Shown: positions 10,110 to 20,882 of the stretch, one piece after another
Layout: each line of letters starts with the position of its first letter
Numbering within the stretch: position 1 is the stretch's first letter
Assembly (NCBI GenBank): GCA_019188255.1
Contig: JAETXT010000001.1
Coordinates: forward strand, 1,054,001 to 1,118,000
From: Verticillium longisporum
Taxonomy: Eukaryota > Ascomycota > Sordariomycetes > Glomerellales > Plectosphaerellaceae
Length of the DNA: 64,000 bases
Direction: 5' to 3'
Made by a program: the position numbers and the translations under genes
The notes under the pieces: model-generated
The model's database searches: none
Told to the model about the DNA's origin: nothing
What the model saw: the letters and a program-made list of their open reading frames with translations, nothing else

Positions 10110-11762
10110 ATGGCGGTCGACTATGACAAAGTAGGTTTTCAGCTGGGAGCCGCAGGGCTCGGGATCGGCGCATTCAGCGGCATACTGGACGTCATGTCTG
10201 CCTGCTCCAGGCTGTACAAGCTGTGGCGGTCGCTGCGCGAACTCGACGGCCACCTGGGTCTGCTGCGCGCCAAGCTTGTTCTTCAACATGCCCTCCTGCA
10301 GCAATGGGAGCGCGACTGGCTCTCCGCACCAGCCGAGAGCAGCGGCCGTTCTGGCTTTCGCCGCAGGCAGCGCTGGATCAGACAGCACGAGGTCGCCGTG
10401 ACGGAGACTCTGCATGCTGTGAGAAGGCTCCTGGAGTCTCTGGAGCCGCTGCGGTTGACTTCCTCGGCGCAACATGGCAAGACGGGGGCCGCGGCAGCCT
10501 TGGAGTCCCTCAACTGGGTCCACGATAAGGCTGCCGAGAGCGAGAGGGCTCTTGACCAGCTGGATTCCCTCCTCGCGGGCCTGTATCGCTTGTTGCCGCC
10601 CATGACGCCCAACAGCGAAGCATCCCAGGTCATCCTAGCCGTGGAGGACCTCCAAGACAGCCAGATTGACGCTCAAATCGTGTCATCAAATAAAACAACG
10701 CAGAGCACCCTCGGCCTCCGTCAACTCGGAAAGCAACTGAACCTCGACCTCGAGAACCGCGTGCACCAATTCTCGCACCGGCCAGTAACATCCAGCCTGT
10801 CCATCAAGACGTCACGCGTGCAGGTCGGAGCCCACGACGAGGTCTCGGCAGGCTTCCGCAGCTTCGGCGTCCTCGACGGCGGCGAACCGATTCTCATCGA
10901 GTGGAAACGGTACGACGCCAGCTGGATGGGCCAGAAGGGCATCGAGCTCCACGGGCGCATCTCGAACATTGCCCAGCTCCTGCACACGGACACGAAGCCC
11001 GACGAGCTCCTGGCGCTGAAGTGCCTCGGCTTCTTCGACGACGTCGAGCGCAGCGCCTTCGGCTTCGTCTTCCGGCTGCCGCTCGCCAGCGCAGCAGCAG
11101 CAACACCCGCACCAGCGCCAGACGGCAAGCCGATGGTCTCGCTCAAGGCGCTGCTCGACCAGCCGACGCCGGAGAACCTGCCGACGCTGGAGGAGCGGCA
11201 CCAGGCGAGCTACGGCCTTGCGCTGTCAATCTCCATCCTCCACGCCGTGTCGTGGCTGCACAAGAGCATTCGGAGCCAGAACGTCCTGTTCCCCGTGGAT
11301 CGGAACGGGCGTCCTCGGTGGACAACCCCGTATCTGGTGGGATTCGACTTCTCGCGCCCGGACGCCGTCGACGAGTCCTCGGAGAAGCCGGAGCAGAGCG
11401 CACGCTTCAACGTCTATCGACACCCCTCGGCGCAGGGGAGTCCCAACGAGGGCTACCGACGCAGCTTTGACGTGTACAGCCTCGGCGTCGTGCTCTTGGA
11501 GATTGGACTTTGGCGACCTGCGTGGAAGCTGTACAAGGATGGTATGGCGGCTGAGGCGTTCCGCGACGTCTTGGTCGACAAGTCAAAGGCATGGCTCGGG
11601 CATCTGATGGGCACGGTCTATCGAGAAGCGGCTGTGAAGTGTCTGACTGGTAGCTTTGATGCGCACCAGGCGAAGATTGGTGACGGTCGTGATGACGATC
11701 TCGGGCTGCAGACATTGTACATCGAGGTTGTCGAGGTGTTGGGCCGCCTACAGGAGGATTGA
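10110..11762 (+). CDS. HeLo-like domain - pseudokinase protein
   Basis: A single exon encodes 550 residues. The ATG at 10110 is the first in frame and begins MAVDYDKVGFQ. The N-terminal ~200 residues match the pattern of the fungal HeLo / prion-inhibition-and-propagation domain (GFQLGAAGLGIGAFSGILDVM, then a WRSLRELDGHLGLLRAKL helix and QQWERDW). The C-terminal ~300 residues have a kinase fold: an N-lobe with EWKRYDASW and LLALKCLGFFDD, the catalytic loop, and FDVYSLGVVLLEIGLW of the helix F/G region. The catalytic loop reads HKSIRSQN (His384) with Asp and Lys replaced, and DFG is replaced by FDFS (Asp413), so it should be inactive. HeLo domains are membrane-permeabilising four-helix bundles related to the MLKL N-terminus. 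A cell-death executioner role is inferred. Confidence 0.82.
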   Translation: MAVDYDKVGFQLGAAGLGIGAFSGILDVMSACSRLYKLWRSLRELDGHLGLLRAKLVLQHALLQQWERDWLSAPAESSGRSGFRRRQRWIRQHEVAVTETLHAVRRLLESLEPLRLTSSAQHGKTGAAAALESLNWVHDKAAESERALDQLDSLLAGLYRLLPPMTPNSEASQVILAVEDLQDSQIDAQIVSSNKTTQSTLGLRQLGKQLNLDLENRVHQFSHRPVTSSLSIKTSRVQVGAHDEVSAGFRSFGVLDGGEPILIEWKRYDASWMGQKGIELHGRISNIAQLLHTDTKPDELLALKCLGFFDDVERSAFGFVFRLPLASAAAATPAPAPDGKPMVSLKALLDQPTPENLPTLEERHQASYGLALSISILHAVSWLHKSIRSQNVLFPVDRNGRPRWTTPYLVGFDFSRPDAVDESSEKPEQSARFNVYRHPSAQGSPNEGYRRSFDVYSLGVVLLEIGLWRPAWKLYKDGMAAEAFRDVLVDKSKAWLGHLMGTVYREAAVKCLTGSFDAHQAKIGDGRDDDLGLQTLYIEVVEVLGRLQED

Positions 11763-12219
11763 GATACCCCCGTGAAGCTGTGGCAGGTGACGCTTGGGAT
11801 ATCCAGCCACGGTGGTAGGACGCATTAGTGTTGGGGGTCATCATACACCTGTCGCAGGCCACCTCCAAGGGCTGTTGATCTCTCATCGCACATTGTCACT
11901 TGAGGACACCGCAACGTTCTGTTCAGAGGGCCACATAAAACTGGAATCGTCCTTTGCAACGCCAAAAAAATCAATCGCCAACGAGTTGTCCCGAGGACAA
12001 TCGCCTAACAACCCCCACCTTCCTGCTATACCATAACGAAACATAAAAACAAAGCCAGATCCCATAACTCGCGCCCCATTCCCTGCCTTGCGATGCAATC
12101 AGTCCCGATTCTTCAGTATTCATACAATACTCGGCAGTCGACAGCTTGTCGAGTCCGACAACACAAGCTCCATGCGCCACAACTCGGTCTGTTCCTTATT
12201 CTGTCGTGTGTAGACAGCG
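11763..12219. other. Convergent intergenic spacer
   Basis: These 457 bp lie between the stop of the HeLo-pseudokinase gene and the stop of SWC3 on the other strand. They should contain both 3' ends. No repeat or gene is seen. Confidence 0.5.
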
Positions 12220-14663
12220 TCAAACTTCTTCACTCTGTTTCGCCGCCAATTTCTCCACCATTGTATCGTACTCTAGCATCTCGTCTTCGCTGATGTTCAG
12301 AAGCTCACAGCCCCATCGATATGGCTTGTAGCCTTCGTCGACTCGCTCGCGGAACCCTTGCCTCTTTCGGGCTAAGAATTGCTGATAGATCTCCTTTGCC
12401 GGAAACTGGTCCATGAATGCTTTGGCTTTACCCTTCCATAAAATAGGGGGCTTTTTGGGCCCAGCAGAGACAGCGGGTACCGGGGGTAAAACTGGTTCGA
12501 CGACCTCGGGTCCATTGCCATTGGTTAATGTGGCCTCCCGACCACCTTGGTCTTTGTCCGCGGGAGGTTCGCCTCGAGGAAGGCGCATGGCGAGCAAGAC
12601 GTATTCCGCACGCGTCATGTTGTCCATGACATCGACCATGTACCTCTTTACTTCTTCGGGGGGCGCGACAACCCGATGAAGATGGTCCAGCTGGCGGCCC
12701 GTCTGGGTAAATAGACGGATCGTGACCGGTTGATAGTAGTCCAGCTTCGCATCGCCACCATATTCCAGCTGGCTGCCCTTGCGCACAATCAAGAACGACG
12801 CGATGACCTGTTGGCCCCCTGGCAGGTACTCCAGAATGCTAAACTTGGGGAACAGATACCTGTCTCCGTTACCACCGGCGAATTCGAGAGCTATGCCCGA
12901 AACGTCGGGTTTGGACGGGGGCGGCGGTCCTTTGGAGCGCAGCGCCTGCTGAGGCGGGTGAGTGACTGACCCGGACGCTGGCGCCGCCTTTTGGAGCTGA
13001 CCGTTCGTTGAAGGCGTGGGTTGTGGAGATTGGATTTGCCGCGGCTGAATCTGCGGCGGCGGTGCAGCCTGCAAGGCTTTATGTAACTTGTCCAGAATGG
13101 CTTTGAGGTCAGTCGTATCGGTGAAGCCAGGTTGATTGTCGGCGATTCTTCGAATCATGGTTCGTGTTTTCGCATCATCCAGTGCTTTCTTCACTAGAGC
13201 CACAACCAGAGGATCACTGCCGGGAGGCGGCAGCAGCTCATGCGACTTCTGTTGCGGATTGGTTGCTAGCACTATGTCGAGGATAGTGCGGACCTCATCC
13301 GCAAAGTATTTGACAGTCTTGCCGTCAACAATCAACCGATCAGCCGATGGTCCTTGCTGGCCGCCTTTCTTCTTGTACTCGGCTGTGATCTGGTCGATAA
13401 TCCGCTGAAAGTTTGTGAGCTCATCCTGCTTGGCCTCCCCTGCTGCGACGCGCTTCATGAGGTCGCGCAGATGTGGGTCCTCTGACGCCTTCTCAGCCAG
13501 TGTCATGATGATAGGATCTGTGCCAGGCGTCTTGGGCGTCGGCGGCGGCTTGCTGCCTCCCTGGGTTGGTGTTGTGCTTGAGGGTCTGGACGGCGCATTG
13601 GCCGTCGCTGCTGTACCCCCGTATGGAGCTGGAACAGCTGCCGAGGCCGATGGCGTGGTCGGCGTGAGAGTAGCAGGAGCACTGGGTCTGGGCGCTGGCG
13701 ACATGCTGTTGGTGGGCGGATATGACGGTGCTGCACTGGGGACAGGTGCCGGTGCTGGGGCCAGGGCGGGTCCTTGAGATTGAGCAGGAGCATGAGCCGG
13801 AGTCGTAGCCTGAGCTGGAGCCGGAGCCGGAGCTGGAGCTGGAGCTGCGGCCAGTTCCACGCTGCGAGGGGGCCCCGTAGCCGCGACTGTCTCGCCCGAA
13901 GCGGGCTGCGGCCTCGGTTGCACGGCCTGGGAGGCCGGCAAGGACGTTACTGGGCTCGCGGGAGGTGGAGTCGACTTTGCATCGGGGACGGGCGTGATGG
14001 AGGGCGATGATTCAGACTTGGGAGGTGGGGGTGGAGGAGGCATGGCTCCATTGGGAGGTCCATATTGCATGATGGGTCGAAATGTTGCTTGCGTGGTCGG
14101 GGCGACAGGCGGGGGCTTGGGGTCTTTGATCGCCCACATGGTGGCTTCGAAGACATGCGGCTCGATGGTGATGGTGACCTGTCCGAGCTTGGACATGCTG
14201 TCTTTGGGAGGGTTATTGGGCTCCTCAATGACGACGCCCTTCTTCTTCGTCGGCTTGGTCCAGTACTTCTCAAAGATGCCCTCGGCAATCCATCGTTGTC
14301 GCGATCGAGTGAGAGATTCTGCTAATACGCCGCTGTAATTTTCCCCCACGTCAGCTGCGGCTTTTTGATAACGGTCAGACAAAAGTGCTGAAGGTCGGTG
14401 TCATACCTCTCTTGTATATTCTGGTAGTCGCGCAGCGTGAGGTCGTCTGGCTGAGCCTGCTCGACCGTAGGCAGAGGCTTGCCCGGCTGGACTGATCTCG
14501 GTAACTGCAGTTGGGGGACTTCAGCCGTCAGAGGCGACTGCGGTGGAGGCGTCGGCGCGTTCGAGTAGGGCGAGAGTCGGTCTGGTGGTGTGGATGTTCG
14601 CTTCTTCGCGATGTGGTCGACGCGTGCCGCAGCTCGCGCGGGTAGCTTCCTCTTCCTTTCCAT
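12220..14663 (-). CDS. swc3: SWR1-complex subunit Swc3
   Basis: Two exons, 14663-14407 and 14332-12220, with a 74-nt intron (GTATGA to TTACAG) encode 789 residues. The splice joins NIQE to SGVLAESLTRSRQ, the continuous signature of the Swc3 domain. The N-terminus MERKRKLPARAAARVDHIAKK is basic. The conserved domain continues with GIFEKYWTKPTKKKGV, SKLGQVTITIEPHVFEATMW and AIKDPK. A long Pro/Ala low-complexity centre with PAPA repeats follows, then a second conserved C-terminal part (LEFAGGNGDRYLFPKFSILEY, and LWKGKAKAFMDQFPAKEIY). Swc3 is a subunit of the SWR1 remodeller that exchanges H2A for H2A.Z in nucleosomes. It is a single-copy nuclear housekeeping gene. Confidence 0.9.
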
Positions 14664-15804
14664 GACGTCGAATGGGGGATCTCTGCTATGAGTATGCTGA
14701 GGATGGCGTCTTCATCATTCACGGTGTGGACAGTCGACGACTGCACGCAGTAAATGGAAGAGGAATTGGCGGCGGGGGGGGTGAAAGGTGCAGTGGATGT
14801 AGTGGTGTAGGTAGAGTCGAGGAAGATGGGGGCTAGCCATATGTACCTAAGAAGCAAAATCCACGGCAAGGGACTCGACTGCAGTCCCGTACTGGTGCTG
14901 CTGTGCTACTTGGTGCCAGGCGGGTCAGAGGTTCCTGCGGCTGTCGCTGCTGGCACCGCTCTGGCGCGTTCTGAATCAACCCTTCTGATTGGCCTCGGTT
15001 GAGCACCCACACACTGGAGCTCCTCGAACGGGGCTTAGACTCTGTTCATCAGGATCGAAGTGAGTGGCTGGCACGAGACGACAGGTCTGCGTGAGAGGAT
15101 TTCGATTGGAAATTATTCCGTCGGTCATCAGGCTGCCAGGCCAGAAGAATCGGTAGAGGAGATGATGGTGATTGCATTCGCATCTGGACACGTCCTCACT
15201 GTTCGACAAGCGACTGAGCTAGCTGCTGCTGCCGACCTGGTTCCTTCTGACGTCGTTGGGTTGCGGCTGGTACCCGTCTGGAGACTGAGCCGCAACATGG
15301 TCCCTGCGGTCCACTACCAGTCGGTACTTACTGCCACAGCACAACAATGGTCTCGCATAGTAAGTAGGACCTACCTCTCTAGGTACCGTGTCTGTCACCA
15401 AAGTTAGATCCGACGTCGATGGCCACCGAGGTGTGCCAACGAATTGTATTCACGCCACCAGTCCGATCTGCGAGCGACGCAAAAGTCAACCATCTGCATA
15501 TTGAACCCGAGTAGGCAGTCCTCGTAAATTTGTATACCAGTCGGAGATACCTACTTGCCAAAGTCCCATCGACGAATGTTAATATAAGTCGAGGCAACCT
15601 TTTGCTTGCGAGCACAAATGCGGTTAAGCGAATAACCACAATAATAAGCACAATCCGTTACCTGCATGCCCAAGCCACACTTGGAACTGACATGACATGC
15701 GTGCTGCGGATATCCAGGCATCACCCATTTCCTTCGCTTCAACAGCTGCTTCAACTCTTCACGATGTGCATTTGACTTTTAAGATAAATAGAAAAAAGCT
15801 TACA
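14664..15804. other. Divergent intergenic region
   Basis: These 1.1 kb lie between the start of SWC3 (minus) and the start of the membrane alpha/beta hydrolase (plus), so they should hold both promoters. TAGGTACC-type motifs occur near 15370-15390. No gene, tRNA or transposon is seen. Confidence 0.5.
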
Positions 15805-17293
15805 ATGGCCCCACTGGCACCCATCCTGCGAACAGCCGTCTGGGCCGTCATTGCGCCGCTCATACTCTACATTACCTTGCTCGGCTTGGCAACGATACCT
15901 TCCGTACAACGACAGTGAGGGCCCCCATCTCCCGAGACTGAATCCGAAGGGAAGCGACGCTCATACCTCATCCTCCACAGCGCATTGTATGCACACAAAA
16001 TCAACACATTGTGGTTCCGTGACATAAACGAACCCGAGCTTTTCGGGTTCGCCAGTGAGTGCCGTGCCCACGGACTCCACTCCCCGGCTTGGAGAACACT
16101 TGGCTAACGAGAGCAACCTTGAAAGCTGGACAAGTAACGCCTTTCTTTCTCAAGACTCCCGATGAGGTGGAACTGTATGCGTGGCACATTGCCCCTCTTC
16201 CGCTCTATCTCCAAAACGAGGAGGCTTTGTCGACGCAAAAGCCGGGTGTGTCCGAAGACATCTCCGCCACAGAGTCTTTCCGCGTGCTCAAAGAGGACCC
16301 CAAAGCTCGCGTTGTTGTCTATCGTGGGTAACTCTGAGCATGCAACACAGACGAGTACTGACAGTTTCTAGTTCACGGCGTATGAACCCAAATCGTTGCA
16401 TCTCACGGCCAGACCGACTGACAAACCCAGAATGCAGGTGACATCGCCCAGGGCCACAGGCCAGACAGCTACCACACACTCACAGACACCTCGTCCTATC
16501 ACGTTCTGACGATCGACTACAGAGGCTTCGGCCATTCAACGGGTGCACCCTCTGAACCCGGTCTCATCCAGGATGCGGCTACCCTGATCGATTGGGTCAT
16601 CAACGTTGCGGGGATCTCTGCCGACCGCATCGTCATCCTCGGACAGAGCCTCGGCACGGCAGTAGCCAGCGGCGTCGCCGAGCGCTATGCCTCCGAAGGC
16701 GTCGAGTTTGCCGGTGTCGTGCTCGTTGCTGGCTTCAGCTCGCTCCCCAAGATGCTGCGCGGCTACCGCGCCGCTGGCGTCCTACATCTCTTGGGACCCC
16801 TCAACGCGTGGCCGTGGCTGCTGGACTGGGTGGAGAGGAACGTCATCTGGGAAAAGTGGCACACCGTCGCGCGTCTGGAGCGTCTGGTGCATTTGGCCAA
16901 GACGAGGTTGCGCTTGATCATCATCGCTGCCGCCGACGATGCTGATATTCCTCCCGAGGAAAGCAACCGGCTGTTTCGCGTCGCGGCGAATGCGACTGCC
17001 AAGGGTGAACTCGACCCGGATCTGTTCGCCTCGTGGAAAGATGAGAGGACGGTGCGCACTCGACAGGATGCCTTTGTCACAACGGTCAAGGCTGAGCCGA
17101 ACATTATCATTCGACAGGAGCTCTTCCCGTATGGAGGTGAGACGCGCATGGTCCAAGTCCAAGTCGACTTACGGCAAGGCTAACAGAGGGTGCAGGTCAT
17201 AATGACATTATGGGCTCTGCGCCAGTCGCCCTCGCAGTCATGAGGTGCTTTGACTTGGGAGGTACAGTATATCCAGGGAAGAACCTTGATTGA
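15805..17293 (+). CDS. Membrane-anchored alpha/beta hydrolase (ABHD12/BEM46-like)
   Basis: Six exons (15805-15914, 15981-16054, 16126-16323, 16372-16379, 16431-17136, 17196-17293) encode 397 residues. Exon 4 is only 8 nt; it supplies the His-Gly of the conserved YLHGNAG oxyanion motif, and every phase agrees only when it is included. An N-terminal membrane anchor spans about residues 8-30. Conserved parts are FFLKTPDEVELYAWH, DYRGFGHSTG, the nucleophile elbow GQSLG and the catalytic His in GGHNDIMG. The last acceptor could be AACAG or GTGCAG; I chose the second because it restores GGHND and sits at the normal distance from the GCTAAC branch site. It is a serine hydrolase probably acting on lipids or lysophospholipids at a membrane; the substrate is unknown. 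Confidence 0.85.
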
Positions 17294-17703
17294 GGCATAA
17301 ATTTGTTCCGTGTACAGGAGTCAAGAAGTAGACGTACGTAGACGTACGTAGACGCAATCATTCTTTTGAGATCACTTGAGGTACATGGTGTGCAGACGAC
17401 AGGCATGTGACAGTTGGTGTGGTGGTGAACAGCGAGGTACCTAGCGACCTTGGGCCCAGTGCCAAGTGTTCAAATGTTGCCCCGCCAGACGAGCCCCGCC
17501 ATGGCCGCACGTCAGCTCCACGTCGGCGCGCGGGTGAATCGGTGTCCCCCACCAACGCAACTGCAACAAAACCAATAAGTGCATGTGCTGGGACGGAATC
17601 GATCCTTTGGCAAAACACTTCCCCCTCCAAGCCACCCAGGACGAAGAAGAAGAAGAAAAAAAAAATCGCGGGACCCCGATCCCCGCCCTCCCGACAAGCC
17701 ACG
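17294..17703. other. Intergenic region upstream of NMT
   Basis: These 410 bp contain a short GTAGACGTAC tandem repeat (17328-17354) and the promoter of the N-myristoyltransferase. The NMT frame stays open upstream to 17407, but the first good ATG is at 17704. Confidence 0.5.
17328..17354 (+). repeat. 10-bp tandem repeat GTAGACGTAC, 2.7 units
   Basis: Perfect tandem copies of GTAGACGTAC lie just after the hydrolase stop codon. Each unit contains the self-complementary ACGT core. Confidence 0.85.
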
Positions 17704-19546
17704 ATGCCCGCCCAGGAGTCCAAGCCCGTCGACCCCGCGACCCACGAGGCCGACGAGGCTCTCGAGACCATCGCCGACGCCAAGGCCAAGCAGCCCGAGG
17801 TCGAGTCGGACGACGACGACGACGCTGCTGAAGACGAGACCCCCGCCGCCGAGGCCGGCGCCAGCGCGAGCGCGAGCAAGAAGAAGAAGAAGTCGAAGCG
17901 CAAGAAGATCAAGGATGCCCTCACCGGGAACAAGTCTTCGTCCGCCGACCCCGAGCAGGACATCAAGAAGGCCATCGGCGGTCTGACCCCGCAGCAGGTC
18001 CAGGAGCTCATGTCTCTGAACCCTGCGCTCGCTCAGGAGCTCGGCTCGGCTGCCGGTGCCGGGTCGACGCCCGAGCAGCAGGCTGCCGCGCTGCAAAAGC
18101 TCAACCTGCAGGACATCATGACGGGTCTGGCGTCGAGCGGCAAGAACGTCAAGGACATGGCCAGCTACAAGTTCTGGGGCACCCAGCCTGTGCCCAGGTT
18201 TGGCGAGAACGAGGGGCAGGTGGAGGAGGGCCCCTGAAGCTCCAGAAGGTCGAGGACGTGCCCAAGGAGCCGCCCACGATGATCGCCGGTTTCGAGTGGG
18301 TGACGATGGACCTCGAGAACGACGACGAGATGAAGGAGGTGTATGAGCTGCTGAACGGCCATTACGTCGAGGACGACGAGGCGATGTTCCGCTTCAACTA
18401 CTCCACCTCCATCCTCAAGTGGTAAGTCACACTTTGTGCGCGGCCGGTCGCCCGGTCAGGGACCAAAGAAACGGACGAAAAAAAACAAATGCTGACATGC
18501 TCAGGGCGTTGATGGCGCCCGGCTGGCGCAAGGAGTGGCACGTTGGTGTCCGCGCGTCGCAGTCCCGCAAGCTCGTCGCTTTCATCTCCGCCATCCCCGT
18601 CAACCTGCGCGTGCGCAACAACAACATTCTCTGCTCCGAGGTCAACTTTATCTGCGTGCACAAGAAGCTCCGCGGCAAGCGTCCCGCGCCGGTGCTCATC
18701 AAGGAGATTTCGCGGCGCAGTAGCGAACGCGAGATCGGGCAGGGCCTCTACACGGCCGGCGTCGTGCTGCCGCCCCCGTCAGCACGTGCCGCTACTACCA
18801 CCGCGCGATCAACTGGCAGAAGCTGTATGAGGTCGGCTTCAGCCCCTGCCGCCCAACAGCAAGCCGCAGTACCAGGTCCGCAAGTACCAGCTCCCCGACC
18901 ACACTTCTACCAAGGGCTTGCGGGAGATCCAGGAGAAGGACGTCGACGCCGCGCTTGACCTGTTAAAGCGGTACATGGGACGCTACGACCTGTGGCCCGA
19001 GTTTGATCGCGAGGAGTTTGTCCACTGGTTCATCCCCAAGAAGGAAGCGGCCAAGGAGCAGGTCATCTGGACCTACGTCGTCGAGGTACGTCTTTCCACC
19101 ACTGCATGCTGAGAAAAGAGGCCGCGTGTCTGACCGAGAAACAGGACGAGAACAAGGAGATCACCGACATCTTCTCCTTCTACTGCCTCGAGTCGTCCGT
19201 CATCGGCAACACCAAGCACCAGAACGTCCGCGCCGCCTACATGTTCTACTACGCCAGCAAGGTCGGCCTCGCCGAGCCCTTTGACAAGAACGCCCTCAAG
19301 GTGCGCCTCAACTCGCTCGCCGCCGACGCTCTCGTCCTCGCCAAGAGGTTCAAGTTTGACGTCTTCAACGCCCTGTCCATCATGGACAACGGCCTCTTCC
19401 TCGAGCAGCAAAAGTTTGGCCCCGGCGACGGACAGCTCCACTTCTACCTCTTCAACTACCGCGCCAACCCCATCAAGGGCGGCGTCGACGCCAGGAACCG
19501 TCTCGACGAGGATGGCCTCAGCGGTATCGGTCTGGCAATGCTGTAG
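17704..19546 (+). CDS. nmt1: Glycylpeptide N-tetradecanoyltransferase (N-myristoyltransferase), with three apparent frameshifts
   Basis: Three exons (17704-18421, 18505-19085, 19145-19546) with introns of 83 and 59 nt. The N-terminus is acidic/basic (runs of Asp, then [10 protein letters not shown]), as in fungal NMT, for ribosome binding. Strong family blocks are [69 protein letters not shown], and a C-terminus ending [10 protein letters not shown]. The reading frame breaks three times within 620 bp, each time by one missing C in a C run: 18231-18234, 18773-18777 and 18843-18846. Two odd residues lie nearby (Pro after GKR, Gly in REIGQ). NMT attaches myristate from myristoyl-CoA to N-terminal Gly and is essential in yeast and other fungi tested, so sequencing or assembly error is more likely than a pseudogene. 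Confidence 0.93.
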
Positions 19547-19757
19547 ACGGCCGATCATGCTAGAAGAACAAAAAATTGGATTGCAATGCCCTTTTCTTGA
19601 TGATCATGATGAAGCAGAGGAGGCCAAATCGGCCAGGACATAGCGTGGATGTTATGCTAGTACAAAAGAACACAACAAGCATGTCCAGGAATCGTCCAAC
19701 AGTCGTCGCCGCTCCATGTCTGTCTTCGTCGTGAAACACTTGCCGTCTGTCCCCTTT

Positions 19758-20882
19758 TTAAGTTTCGGATGTCTCGTTCAGCCTCTCTCCGACCGCCATC
19801 CGCTCCGCCATGAAATCCCGACACCACTCGACCCTCTCCATGACGGGGGCATGACCCATGCCCTCGACGATGAGCGCCACCGACGGCTGCAGCCGCTCCA
19901 TGAGCAGCTTGCCGAGGCGCAGGTCAATCATGTTGTCTCGATCGCCGTGCACGACGGCGATCCTCTCGCGACCGATAATGTCGCCCAGCGCCTTGAGCTG
20001 CTCAGGCGACTTGTCGTGCCAGCCTGCGGCAACGAGCTGCATGAGGAACCCCTTGACGGAGAAGAGCCTCTTGTCGAGCCGCTTCGTGAGCTCCTGCGCC
20101 TGGAAGCGCTGGTAGTTGGACACAAAGGGGACGTAGCGATCGCCGCTGGGCGGAGGCCCACAGCGGGGCGTCGTGCCGGGGATGGGGACATCGGCGGCCT
20201 CATCCGGGGCGATGAGCCAGTCGTTGGTGAAAAGGCGGTCGGCGGTCTCGCGGATGGCCTGCTCTGCGGACTTGGGAACGAGGAGCGTGAGGCGCTCACG
20301 CAGGGTGGATATGATGGTCTTGTTGGTTTCCATGGTGGCAGCCGTGCAGAAGAGGGTCCAGGAAGCGATGCGTTCCGGGATGAGGACGGCGAGCTCCTGC
20401 GAGATCATGCCGCCAAGAGAGATGGCCGTGATGTGGAGGGAGCGCGGGGCCGTCCAGCCAAGGTGGTCGACGACCTCGAGAACGTCGCGGGCCATCTGCG
20501 ACGTGGTGTAGCGCTGCAGGGGGCTGTCCGAGAGGCCGATGCCGCGATTGTCGATGAGGAGCACGGAGTTCTCAGTGCCGTGGTCGTGGCCAAAATATTT
20601 GGTTTGGCGCTGCCAGGATGTCGCGAGACCAGCGAGGCCCATGATGAGCTGGGAGGGTTAGCAAGGGCAAAGAGGTGAGACGAGGTGATAGGGGCTCGGG
20701 CGACGCACAATGATCTTGCGGGGCCCATCACCGTGAACCTCCCATGAGATGTTGACCGGGCCGCCGCGGTCTTTGGCGCAGGGGAGGAGGCCCTTCTTGT
20801 GAGGCTCAAGATTCCAGACGGCCCCAGGATAGGCGGGGTGATTGATCGTCTCCTCAGCAGAGGGGAAGGGGTTTCTGGACAT
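19758..20882 (-). CDS. Soluble alpha/beta hydrolase
   Basis: Two exons, 20882-20709 and 20648-19758, with a 60-nt intron encode 354 residues. The start MSRNPFPSAEETINHPAYPG is chosen because orthologue-like N-termini begin MSNPFPSA; an upstream in-frame ATG at 20894 would add four residues. Motifs: WEVHGDGPRKIILIMGLAG (oxyanion region), DNRGIGLSD, nucleophile elbow ISLGG, acid Asp in VHGDRDNMID and His in EGMGHAP. The fold is that of the 3-oxoadipate enol-lactonase / epoxide-hydrolase-like superfamily; the substrate is unknown. It converges with NMT, the stop codons being 211 bp apart. Confidence 0.82.
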
